A stretch of DNA of 12,955 bases, taken from the NCBI GenBank assembly GCA_020633315.1, contig JACKDV010000057.1, forward strand, positions 1 to 12,955, written 5' to 3'. The notes under the pieces were generated by a model that made no database searches, was not told the DNA's origin, and worked only from the letters and a program-made list of their open reading frames with translations. The DNA comes from Myxococcales bacterium. GTDB lineage: Bacteria; Myxococcota_A; Polyangia; Nannocystales; Nannocystaceae. The position numbers and the translations under genes were made by a program. Within the stretch, counting starts at the first letter, position 1; each line of letters starts with the position of its first letter. This document shows positions 6,058-12,784 of the stretch, in pieces.

Positions 6058-7557
6058 ATGGCCAGCGACACCACCGGCCTGTTCGATCTGAGCTCGAGCC
6101 AGGTCCGCCCCGCGGACGTGGTCGCGCTGGCCGACGGACGGGTGCGCGCCATGGTGATGCCCGAGGGCGAGCACCGCCAGCGCCTGGAGGCGGGCGCGAG
6201 GATCGTGGAGCAGCGGCTCGCCGCCGGCGATGCGCTGATCGATCGCCTCGATCGGGCCGTGCCGCCCGGCGCCCCGCCCGACGACGCCGACGGCCTGCTG
6301 CTGCGCCACGCCACCGCCACCGACGGCACCCTGCGCGACCGCGAGTCCGCGGCCGTGCTCGCGGCCCGCCTCGCCATGCTCGCCCGCGGCTACTCGGGGG
6401 TGCGCCCCGAGGTGCTCGACCTCATGTGCGAGCTGCTCAACCGCCGCGTGCTCCCGCGGATCCCCGCCACCACCTCGGGCTCCAGCGACGGCGGCCTCAT
6501 CCCCATGTCGTACCTCGCCGCGGCGCTCATGGGTCGGCGCGAGGTCAGCTACCACGGCCGCGTGGTGCTCGCGAGCGAGGCCCTGCGGGCGGCCCGGCTG
6601 CAGCCGGTCGAGCTGCGCCCCAAGGAGGCGCTCGCGATCATGAGCGGCACGCCCATGGCCACCGGCCTGGGCTGCCTGGCCTGGGAGCGAGGCCGCCGGC
6701 TCGCCCGCTTCGCCACCGCCCTGACCGCCATGGCCCACGACGTGGTCGGCGGCGAGCCGCGTCACTTCGATCCCCGCCTCGACGAGCTCAAGCCCCACCG
6801 CGGCGCCCGGACGGTGGCGCGCTGGATCCGGGACGACATCGCCTTCGAGGATCGCGACGCCGAGCCGCCGCGCCCCACCGATCCCGCCGTGCTCCGCTGC
6901 TCCCCCCAGGTGCTCGGCCTGCTCGTCGACGCAGCCCACACCACCTCGCGCGCCCTCGAGGTCGAGCTCGGCAGCGTCAGCGACGGCCCCGTGGTCGACC
7001 CCGAGACCGGCGACGTGCTGGTGGGCGGCAACAGCCACGGCGCCTACGTGGCCTTCGCCCTCGACGGCCTCAAGAGCGCCGTCGCGGCGGTGGTGGGCCT
7101 GCTCGAGCGCGTGCTCGCGTTGGTCTGCGATCCCGACGTCAGCGGCCTGCCCCGCGATCTGGTCGCGCCCGAGGGCGGTCGCCATGGCTTCCGCCCCATG
7201 CGGGCCACGGTGGCCGGCCTCGCGGCGCAGGAGCGCAAGCATGCCCTGCCCAGCACCGGCTTCCTCACCGCGATCGGCCCCGAGCACGACCTGCCCTGCC
7301 CCGCGCAGCTCACCGCGATCGACTGCCTGCGCTCGCTGTCGGTCGCCGAGTCGGTCGCCGCGATCGTGGCCCTGGCCCTGTGCCAAGCGGTGGACCTGCG
7401 CGACGGCCAAGGGTGCCACCGCCGCGCCAGCGCGATGTACGGCGCGGTCCGCCAGCTCGTGCCCATGCTGACCGAGGATCGAGCCCAGGATCGCGACGTG
7501 GTCACCGTGCTCGAGCTGTTCCGCGCGGGACTGCTCCCCCTGGGCAGCCTCGGCTGA
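6058..7557 (+). CDS. Histidine/phenylalanine ammonia-lyase family protein with replaced active-site residues
   Basis: 499 aa, the usual length of the family, whose active members eliminate ammonia from His, Phe or Tyr using the MIO cofactor made from A-S-G. The fold is clear. LARGYSGVRPEVLDLM (108-123) matches the LARGHSGVR region, LRCSPQVLG (279-287) matches RCxPQVxG, and VSDGPVVDPETGDVLVGGNSHG (307-328) matches the SDNP...GGNFHG region. The catalytic positions have changed. Ungapped alignment of 131-152 puts S143-D144-G145 over A-S-G, so the cyclising Ser is Asp (codon 6487-6489). The YGVNTGFG loop is absent, with I61 in place of the catalytic Tyr. NGTQ is SGTP at 196-199, QD-x-YS is TDPAV at 274-278, GGNFH is GGNSH, and QED is PEH near 408-410. 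It is probably a non-MIO paralogue or pseudoenzyme. ATG 6058 is preferred because the upstream in-frame extension is dissimilar to the family and overlaps the terminator and promoter. Confidence 0.85.
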   Translation: MASDTTGLFDLSSSQVRPADVVALADGRVRAMVMPEGEHRQRLEAGARIVEQRLAAGDALIDRLDRAVPPGAPPDDADGLLLRHATATDGTLRDRESAAVLAARLAMLARGYSGVRPEVLDLMCELLNRRVLPRIPATTSGSSDGGLIPMSYLAAALMGRREVSYHGRVVLASEALRAARLQPVELRPKEALAIMSGTPMATGLGCLAWERGRRLARFATALTAMAHDVVGGEPRHFDPRLDELKPHRGARTVARWIRDDIAFEDRDAEPPRPTDPAVLRCSPQVLGLLVDAAHTTSRALEVELGSVSDGPVVDPETGDVLVGGNSHGAYVAFALDGLKSAVAAVVGLLERVLALVCDPDVSGLPRDLVAPEGGRHGFRPMRATVAGLAAQERKHALPSTGFLTAIGPEHDLPCPAQLTAIDCLRSLSVAESVAAIVALALCQAVDLRDGQGCHRRASAMYGAVRQLVPMLTEDRAQDRDVVTVLELFRAGLLPLGSLG

Positions 7558-7587
7558 GGCTCACGGGACGCCCCCGCGGTTTCCTGC

Positions 7588-7593
7588 TAGCTT
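7588..7593 (+). promoter_or_regulatory. -10 box (TAGCTT) of a probable leaderless promoter
   Basis: TAGCTT ends 8 nt before GTG 7602, the start of the VCBS lipoprotein gene. It would drive the two coupled lipoprotein genes as one transcript. The 44-bp gap after the ammonia-lyase homologue shows no other element. Confidence 0.5.
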
Positions 7594-7601
7594 CGTCGTC
7601 C

Positions 7602-9287
7602 GTGAGCACTCGTTCCACGCTCGGGACGCTCGTTTGGATGAGTGGGCTGGCCCTGCTGGCCACCGCGTGCGCAGACGATCCCCCCGACCTCGTCCGCAAG
7701 ACGATCGGCCCCGGGGGCGGCCTGGTCTCCTCCCACGACGACGTGCTGAGCATCGTGTTCCTGCCCGGCGCGCTCACCCGCGACCAGGAGATCGAGATCT
7801 TCCCCAGCGACGAGCCCCCGCCGATCTTCGGGCCCGCCTACCGCGTGCGCCCCGACATCGAGCTGATGGTCGACGTGGAGGTGAGCTACTCGCGGGCCCT
7901 GCCCGCCAACGCCAGCGGGGTCGCGGTCGCGGCCATCCACCTCGAGGACTACTCCAACGAGGAAGGCCACTGGGTCGCGCTCCCGCGGCTGGCCCTGCAC
8001 GAGGAGTCCAGCACCGTCATCGCCTACGATTCCGAGCTGGCGCTCTACTACGGCATGCTCGAGTCGGGGGGCAGCTCGGTCACCACCTCCTCGACCTCCA
8101 TGGGCCCCGGGGGGCCCGACGACTCCGGCGACACCGGGGGCACCGGGGTCACCGGCGACGACGACCCCACCGCGGGGACCAACCCGAGCGATCCCACCGA
8201 CCCGAGCGATCCCACCGCGGGGGGCTGCGGCGACGGCACGGCCGAGCCGGGCGAGCTGTGCTTCGGCACGATGGACCTCGACATGGGCGGCGGCCCGATC
8301 GACGTGGCGGTGGGCGACTTCGATCAGAACGGGCGCCTCGACGTGGCCACCGCCAACGGCGACGGCACCTACAGCGTGCGGCTGGGCGACGGTGCGGGCT
8401 CCTTCGCATCCGAGGCCAACGTTGCCGCCGGGGCCGGTCCTGCCGGCATCAGCGTGGGCAACCTCGACCAGGCCTCGGGCGACGACCTGGTGATCCCGCT
8501 GTCGGGCAGCAACCAGATGCTGCTGCTGCAGTCGCTGGGCAACGGCACCTTCAACCCGATCCCGGTGGCGGTCAGCGGCACGGTCCCCACCGAGGCGCTG
8601 CTGGTCGACGTCAACCACAACGGGGCCCCCGACATCGTCGTCGCCAACGCGGGCTCGGGCACGGTCTCGTACTTCGCCTTCACCATGGGCGCGCTCAGCC
8701 CCGAGGCGCCCTACACCACCAACCCCGTGGCGGCCCCGGTGGGCATGTCGTGGGGCCAGTACAACTACGACGACGACATGGTGAACCAGGACGTGTTCGC
8801 CTTCGGCGGGGGCAGCTACTCGATCCTCCCCGGCAACGGCACGGGCCTGGCCAACGCGCCGCTGTCCGGGGCGGTGGGCACCGACCTGCGCCGCGCGGTG
8901 GGGGGCGACCTGGGCGGCTCGGCGGCGGGCGACGCCGCGGTGGCCGACTTCGCCGAGGGCGGCGTGTACGTGATGATCGGCGACGGCAGCCCCAACGGCT
9001 TCGCCTCGATCGACTTCTACGCCACCGGGGCCGGGGCGCTCGACGTGGCGGTGGGCGACTTCGACAGCGACGGCGAGCTCGACCTGGTGGTGGCCAACAG
9101 CGGCAGCGACACGGTGACCGTGCTCCGCAAGACCGGCAGCGCCACCTGGGGCGACCCCGTCGACCTCGACGTGGGCGCCGGGCCCTCGGGCGTGGCGGTG
9201 GGCGACCTCGACGGCGACGGCGTGCCCGACATCGTGGTCTCCAGCGAGACGGCCAGCAGCATCACGGTCCTGGCCTCGGACCCATGA
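7602..9287 (+). CDS. Lipoprotein with ZU5-like domain, Asp/Gly/Thr-rich linker and VCBS/FG-GAP repeats
   Basis: 561 aa from GTG. Residues 1-23 are a lipoprotein signal (WMSGLALLATAC) with lipidated Cys at 23. Residues about 32-150 start with IGPGGGLVSSHDDVLSIVFLPGAL, the pattern of a ZU5-type beta domain. A low-complexity linker (155-208) rich in S, T, G, D and P includes NPSDPT-DPSDPT. Next comes CGDGTAEPGELC (209-220), a myxobacterial Cys motif. From about 230 to the end are VCBS/FG-GAP repeats of the type DVAVGDFDxxGxLDxxxAN at 234-251 and again near 482-500 and 527-545. These form a calcium-binding beta-propeller. It should sit on the envelope, perhaps as an adhesion or sensing protein. 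The GTG start is set by the signal peptide and the TAGCTT box. Its stop overlaps the next start (ATGA). Confidence 0.88.
   Translation: MSTRSTLGTLVWMSGLALLATACADDPPDLVRKTIGPGGGLVSSHDDVLSIVFLPGALTRDQEIEIFPSDEPPPIFGPAYRVRPDIELMVDVEVSYSRALPANASGVAVAAIHLEDYSNEEGHWVALPRLALHEESSTVIAYDSELALYYGMLESGGSSVTTSSTSMGPGGPDDSGDTGGTGVTGDDDPTAGTNPSDPTDPSDPTAGGCGDGTAEPGELCFGTMDLDMGGGPIDVAVGDFDQNGRLDVATANGDGTYSVRLGDGAGSFASEANVAAGAGPAGISVGNLDQASGDDLVIPLSGSNQMLLLQSLGNGTFNPIPVAVSGTVPTEALLVDVNHNGAPDIVVANAGSGTVSYFAFTMGALSPEAPYTTNPVAAPVGMSWGQYNYDDDMVNQDVFAFGGGSYSILPGNGTGLANAPLSGAVGTDLRRAVGGDLGGSAAGDAAVADFAEGGVYVMIGDGSPNGFASIDFYATGAGALDVAVGDFDSDGELDLVVANSGSDTVTVLRKTGSATWGDPVDLDVGAGPSGVAVGDLDGDGVPDIVVSSETASSITVLASDP
8183..8218 (+). 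repeat. 18-bp tandem duplication in the lipoprotein linker
   Basis: The unit CCCGAGCGATCCCACCGA occurs twice in tandem with one difference in the last base. It encodes the six-residue repeat PSDPTD. Such linker repeats change length easily, so the copy number probably varies among relatives. Confidence 0.75.
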
Positions 9288-10879
9288 GCGAGGGCCGCCC
9301 CATGCGGCCCCGTGCGGCCGGCTTGGTCCCGGCATCGCTGCTGCTGCTGGCCTGCCCCGAGCGACCGGGCCCGGGCCCGCAGGGCCCCTCCATCGGACCG
9401 CCGACGCCCACCGCCCCCCAGGCGCCGCCGACCCGCGCCGACGAGCCCGCGCCGCCGCGCGAGCCCCCGCGCCTGCTCACCGACCCCGGCTCGGGCGTGA
9501 GCATGGTGTGGTCGGGCGCCGCCGCCGATGCGGTGGTGGCCGGGGCCGAGCTCGTCGTGCTCGAGCCCGACGCTCGCCACCTCGACGCCTTCGACTGGAG
9601 CCGCGGCGAGGCGCGGTGGCGCATCGAGCTGCCCACCTCGGGCGCGGCCGAGCTGTACTCGCTGGGCGACCGCGTGCTGGTGCACGACCGCGATCACGCC
9701 ACCGTGGTCGAGGCGGCGCGCGGCCGCGTGCTGGGCCGCCACGACGCCCCCGCCGGCCGCACCTGGCCCTACGTGCACGGCGTGGTCCGGCGCCACGACG
9801 CCTGCGCCTGGGAGGGCCCCTGCGGGATCCAGATCCTCGACTGCGCCGACGGGGCTCCGCTGGGCCCCTACCTGGCCTCGTCCGAGCTGCACCTCTACGA
9901 CTCCTCCGACGATCCCACCGAGCACTCCACCTCGTGCAGCCCCGAGCCGCGCCTGCTCGGCCGACGCGGCGGCACGGTGGTGCTGGTGGCCGCCGTGCCC
10001 CCCACCGACGGCGCCGACCCGTCCACCGGCCCCGGGCCGGGGCTGCTCGGCCTGGACCCCCACGGCCGGCCCCGCTGGCAGCAGCCCCTGCCCAGCGACC
10101 TCGCCCCCGCCGGCATGACCAGCGACGGCAGCTGCTGGATCCTCGACGAGGACACCCCCGCCCTGCTCGCCCTCGACTGCGAGAGCGGGGTGACCCGCTG
10201 GCAGCGTCCGCTGGGCCCGGGCCGCCTGCGGGCCCACGGCCTCGACGAGTCGATCGTGATCGCCCGCGACCACGGCAACCGCTGGCGCCTGAGCGCCTAC
10301 GCCACCGACGACGGCGAGCCCACCTGGAGCGTGCGCCTGGCCAAGCGCGAGCACTACGTGCTGCCCGGCACTCCGCTGCCCGAGGCCCACACCACCGGCA
10401 AGCGCCGCGTGTACGGCCTGGTCGATCCCTCGCGGGGCCAGGTGGCCGGCGAGCTGGTGGCCGGGCGCGACGAGGAGCTGTGGCGCGATCCCAGCGGCGG
10501 CTTCGTGCTCACCGGCCCCCAGCTGCGCGAGCTCGACGGCGACGGTCGCCTCACCCGCCAGCGCCCCTTCGCCGGCGCCCACGTGCACATGGTGCTCGCG
10601 GGCCACCTCGTCGCCCACGACGGGGACACCCTGGAGATCTACGACCGCGAGGCCCTGCGCGAGCGGGCCCGGGTGGAGGGGCGGATGGTGATCGAGACCA
10701 GCCCCCTGCCCGACGATCGCCTGCTGCTGCGGCGTCCCGGAGAGGACGGCGTGGCCCTGGTGCTGGGGCTCGACCCGCCCGAGCGCTACCGCGGCATCGA
10801 GGGCGAGCCCGCGGCGTCGAGGGCCTCCTCCACCGCGCGTCGCATCCATCGCCCGAGCTCCGCCTCGTCCAGCCCGTAA
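9284..10879 (+). CDS. Lipoprotein with PQQ-type (WD40-like) beta-propeller
   Basis: 531 aa. The N-terminus has a lipoprotein signal ending LLLLAC, with lipidated Cys at 24, then a Pro-rich linker to about residue 65. The rest repeats the PQQ/BamB-like blade pattern, with an aromatic-rich strand followed by a D/G turn and W-R/Q: LDAFDWSRGEARWRIELP, LLGLDPHGRPRWQQPLP, LALDCESGVTRWQRPLG and LSAYATDDGEPTWSVRLA. It probably sits on the envelope as a binding scaffold. PQQ binding itself is not implied. ATG 9284 overlaps the previous stop as ATGA, indicating translational coupling; ATG 9302 is an alternative start. The last 31 codons run antisense through the end of the convergent 111-aa gene. That Ser/Arg-rich tail looks unlike the propeller and may reflect loss of an earlier stop. 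Confidence 0.85.
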   Translation: MSEGRPMRPRAAGLVPASLLLLACPERPGPGPQGPSIGPPTPTAPQAPPTRADEPAPPREPPRLLTDPGSGVSMVWSGAAADAVVAGAELVVLEPDARHLDAFDWSRGEARWRIELPTSGAAELYSLGDRVLVHDRDHATVVEAARGRVLGRHDAPAGRTWPYVHGVVRRHDACAWEGPCGIQILDCADGAPLGPYLASSELHLYDSSDDPTEHSTSCSPEPRLLGRRGGTVVLVAAVPPTDGADPSTGPGPGLLGLDPHGRPRWQQPLPSDLAPAGMTSDGSCWILDEDTPALLALDCESGVTRWQRPLGPGRLRAHGLDESIVIARDHGNRWRLSAYATDDGEPTWSVRLAKREHYVLPGTPLPEAHTTGKRRVYGLVDPSRGQVAGELVAGRDEELWRDPSGGFVLTGPQLRELDGDGRLTRQRPFAGAHVHMVLAGHLVAHDGDTLEIYDREALRERARVEGRMVIETSPLPDDRLLLRRPGEDGVALVLGLDPPERYRGIEGEPAASRASSTARRIHRPSSASSSP

Positions 10880-11121
10880 CGCGCGAGCAATTCCTCCACC
10901 TCGAGCTCCTCGTCGCCCACGACCACGCCCATCACCAGGACCTCGCGGTTGCGACCGCCGGGGGCGAAGCGAACCCGCACCACCGCGCCCGGCTCGAGCT
11001 CGGGCTCCGGTCGCACGACCAGCCCCTCCTCCGCGCGCGCCACCGCCACGGGCGCGGCCCCCTTGCGCCTCGCCATCAGCACGCCCTGCTTGGACACGGT
11101 GATGAAGTGGTTGTCGCTCAT
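10786..11121 (-). CDS. Hypothetical 111-aa protein, second gene of the DUF3179 operon
   Basis: The family is not recognised. The first 70 residues alternate in a beta-strand-like way (FITVSKQGVLMARR, GAVVRVRFAP, REVLVMGVVVG). The last 40 are helical and acidic/basic (EELEVEELLARYGLDEAELGRWMRRAVEEAL). There is no signal peptide or membrane helix. It follows the DUF3179 gene by 28 nt and has a GGGGAG Shine-Dalgarno 8 nt before its ATG, so the two are probably co-transcribed. The R-rich opening and the strand GAVVRVRF recall PilZ-like small beta-barrels, but the PilZ signature residues are not clear and I do not assign it. Its 3' end overlaps the convergent propeller gene by 94 bp. Confidence 0.7.
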   Translation of the reverse strand: MSDNHFITVSKQGVLMARRKGAAPVAVARAEEGLVVRPEPELEPGAVVRVRFAPGGRNREVLVMGVVVGDEELEVEELLARYGLDEAELGRWMRRAVEEALDAAGSPSMPR

Positions 11122-11129
11122 CGCCGGCG

Positions 11130-11135
11130 CTCCCC
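11130..11135 (-). promoter_or_regulatory. Shine-Dalgarno sequence GGGGAG
   Basis: On the minus strand GGGGAG lies 8 nt before the ATG of the 111-aa gene, with a second GGGAGG at 11137-11142. It fits an internal operon gene that needs ribosome recruitment, unlike the leaderless first gene. Confidence 0.5.
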
Positions 11136-11149
11136 GCCTCCCGCTCGGA

Positions 11150-12136
11150 TCAGCCCTCGTACACCTCGCAGCCCGGGAAGGTGGCCGAGAAGCCGTACCA
11201 GCGGGTGAACATCTGCGGCAGCAGCTCGAGCGGCTGCTCCATCCCCGCCTGGGTCTGCTCGAGGTCGCGGATCACCGCCCCGGTGTCGAGCACCAGCGCC
11301 TCGCCGTCCCACTGCACCTGCCGGGCCTCGGTGCGCACGGCCACCGGCGCGTAGGCACCCGGGTCCACGAACACCAGCACCCGACGATCGCCCAGGGTGT
11401 CGATCACCGCCCCGCCCCGCTCCCGCAGCGCCTCCATGGGGTAGAAGCGGCTCGTCCCCGGCCACCACACGCCCAGCCCCAGCTCCATGCGAGGCCGTCG
11501 CGGGTCGACCTCGGTCATCGAGCTCGAGAACACGAAGGGCAGGTGCCCCTCGTCGGTGAGCATGCGCCTGAGGAACACGCGGGAGAACAAGCGCTGGCGC
11601 AGGCTCGGCTTGGAGATCGCGATCTCGGCCTCGGGGTGCTGGCGCAGCGCGGCCCGGGGGCTCAGGTACAGCAGCGGCCGCACCTCGGGCAGCTCGGTGC
11701 CCCGCAGCGGGCCGTGGATCGCCTCGCCCGTGGTGTGATCCCAGTACGATCGGGTCTGCATGTCCTCCATCAGGGCCAGCCCGTTGTGGAGCCCGGCCAC
11801 CCGGAAGTCGTAGTGCGTGCCGTCGACGATGGGGGTCGAACCGATCCCCGTGTTGCAGGCCACTCAGAAGAACACCAGCCAGGGCTCGCCCCGCACCGTG
11901 CCCTGCGCCACGTGGTGGTACGCCATCTGCGAGCGCAGCAGCGCCAGCGCCCGCCCCTCGCGGACCGAGATCAGCAGGTCGGCCTCCTCGGCCACCTCGC
12001 CCGACTCCAGCGCCTGGGTCAGGGGCTGCGTGCCCTCCACCCGGAACGGCGTGAACATCAGGGTCTCCCCGTTGCGCTTGAGTCGAGCGGGGTCGACGAC
12101 CATCCCGGTCTTGGTGACGTAGGGCTCCGGCGCCAT
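11150..12136 (-). CDS. DUF3179-family protein, candidate selenoprotein (UxxC)
   Basis: Read through one in-frame TGA (11864-11866), this is a 328-aa protein with Sec at 91. The family's biochemical role is unknown; its hallmark is a C-x-x-C pair in a Y-C-P-L-C-type motif. Here the segment reads WLVFF-U91-V-A-C94-N-T-G, so TGA takes the place of the first Cys. Similarity runs unbroken across the TGA. Before it is VREGRALALLRSQMAYHHVA (58-77), matching the usual V-x-G-x-x-R-A-Y-P...H-x-V-x-N-D region. After it come DGTHYDFRVAGLHNGLALM (105-123) and the hallmark D-x-x-T-x-S-x-W-x-x-x-TGEAI-x-GPL-x-G (125-146). The C-terminus FPGCEVYEG matches the family's F-x-P-x-T-E-x-Y end. There is no signal peptide. 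A TAGGAT box 8 nt upstream sets the ATG. Sec next to Cys suggests redox chemistry. The alternative is an ordinary stop with reinitiation at the adjacent GTG (11861-11863), or a base error. Confidence 0.8.
11832..11849 (-). promoter_or_regulatory. SECIS-like hairpin downstream of the in-frame UGA
   Basis: In the mRNA sense GGGG-A-UCG-GUU-CGA-CCCC forms a 7-bp stem with one bulged A and a GUU loop that starts with G. The stem begins 14 nt and the loop 22 nt after the UGA. Bacterial SECIS elements lie just downstream of the UGA inside the coding region, carry G/U in a small apical loop and often have a bulge in the stem, where SelB binds. The position and shape fit. The match is by structure and not by sequence to a known element. 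Confidence 0.6.
11864..11866 (-). other. In-frame UGA, proposed selenocysteine codon
   Basis: This TGA is codon 91 of the DUF3179 gene. Both flanks are in one frame and belong to one domain. It is three codons before the conserved Cys (C94), giving UxxC in place of CxxC. A gene caller would end the protein here and start a second one at the next codon, GTG. Confidence 0.75.
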
Positions 12137-12144
12137 CGGGAATC

Positions 12145-12150
12145 ATCCTA
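12145..12150 (-). promoter_or_regulatory. -10 box (TAGGAT) of a probable leaderless promoter
   Basis: On the minus strand TAGGAT ends 8 nt before the ATG of the DUF3179 gene, within TGCTAGGAT, an extended -10 form (TGN before the box). No Shine-Dalgarno sequence is present. Confidence 0.55.
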
Positions 12151-12268
12151 GCAGGCAGCGATCCGCGAGCGGCGGTGGGCGATTGCCGCGTTCTCCCCCG
12201 TGGGGGCCGCCGACCGGCGCTTGCGCGTCCCGGGACCGCTCGCCCCTCGCCCCCCGCGCCGGTCGTGG

Positions 12269-12274
12269 TAGATC
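12269..12274 (+). promoter_or_regulatory. Possible -10 box (TAGATC)
   Basis: TAGATC ends 9 nt before ATG 12284. The sixth base is C, so it fits the TANNNT pattern less well than the others in the window, but the position is the same. Confidence 0.35.
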
Positions 12275-12283
12275 CACCCGCAC

Positions 12284-12784
12284 ATGGGTCGAATCACCGA
12301 CGCGATGAAGGCCTACTTTCGGTCCGAGGGCTGGGAGGGGCAGGAGCCGGAAGAGGGCGTGCTCGTGTTCCGCTTCGAGGACGAGCTCGGCCACCAGTGG
12401 GGCTGCCTGGCCATCGCCCACGAGGACGCCGAGCAGCTCGCGTTCTACTCGGTGATCCTCACCCAGGTCCCCGAGGCGCGCCGGGCCGAGGTGACCAACT
12501 TCATCATGCGGACCAACTACGGCATGCAGGTCGGCAACTTCGAGATGGACCTCGACGACGGCGAGATCCGCTTCAAGACCTCGGTCGACGTGGAGAACGC
12601 CGAGCTGACCAACGCCCTGTGCGACAACCTGGTCAGCCTCAACCTGATGATCACCGGCACCTACTTCGACGGGCTGATGTCGGTGATCACCGGCGAGAAG
12701 CGGGCGCTCGAGGTGGTCGGCGTCCTCGATGATCCCGACGACGACGACGACGAGAGCGACGACGAGGACGACAGCGACGACTAG
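12284..12784 (+). CDS. YbjN-domain protein with poly-Asp tail
   Basis: 166 aa. Residues about 1-140 fit the YbjN fold (related to type III secretion chaperone-like folds): a helix (MKAYFRSEGW), strands (GVLVFRFED, QWGCLAIAHED, LAFYSVIL), a helix with RRAEVTNFIMRTNYGM (about 67-82) and the strand pair NFEMDLDDGEIRFKTSVDVEN (about 85-105). The helix plus N-Y-G-x-x-x-G-x-F pattern is the strongest family sign. The last 20 residues are almost all Asp, Glu and Ser from GAC/GAG repeats, probably a disordered acidic tail. The family's molecular role is poorly defined; members often act as small soluble adaptors. The ATG is supported by a -10-like box 9 nt upstream. The stop codon overlaps that of the convergent gene (shared CTAG). 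Confidence 0.85.
   Translation: MGRITDAMKAYFRSEGWEGQEPEEGVLVFRFEDELGHQWGCLAIAHEDAEQLAFYSVILTQVPEARRAEVTNFIMRTNYGMQVGNFEMDLDDGEIRFKTSVDVENAELTNALCDNLVSLNLMITGTYFDGLMSVITGEKRALEVVGVLDDPDDDDDESDDEDDSDD

Larger units (their letters stand above)
12137..12283. other. Divergent 147-bp promoter region
   Basis: The region separates the DUF3179 operon (minus strand) from the YbjN-like gene (plus strand). Each side has its own TAG-type -10 box within 10 nt of the start codon. Nothing else stands out in the middle except a C-rich run around 12240-12258. Confidence 0.5.

Noticed and set aside
7634..9283. Long plus-strand frame upstream of the propeller lipoprotein start
   Set aside because: It is an out-of-frame shadow of the VCBS lipoprotein, with Arg/Gly/Ala/Pro-rich low-complexity translation and no domain. 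The true start is at the lipoprotein signal, 9284.
9017..10849. 610-aa antisense frame opposite the lipoprotein genes
   Set aside because: It has the His/Gly/Val/Ala-rich composition expected from the complement of a high-GC gene and no family motif. The same applies to the long minus-strand frames at 2027-4307, 4392-5888, 5803-7419 and 7587-9335.
11150..11863. A separate 237-aa gene starting at GTG 11863
   Set aside because: It would lack the first part of the DUF3179 domain, has no promoter or clear Shine-Dalgarno sequence, and begins directly after the TGA in the same frame as the upstream part. Reading through the TGA explains both pieces better.
12722..12781. GAC/GAG repeats that could be called a microsatellite
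   Set aside because: They encode the acidic tail of the YbjN-like protein and are explained by codon choice for Asp and Glu.
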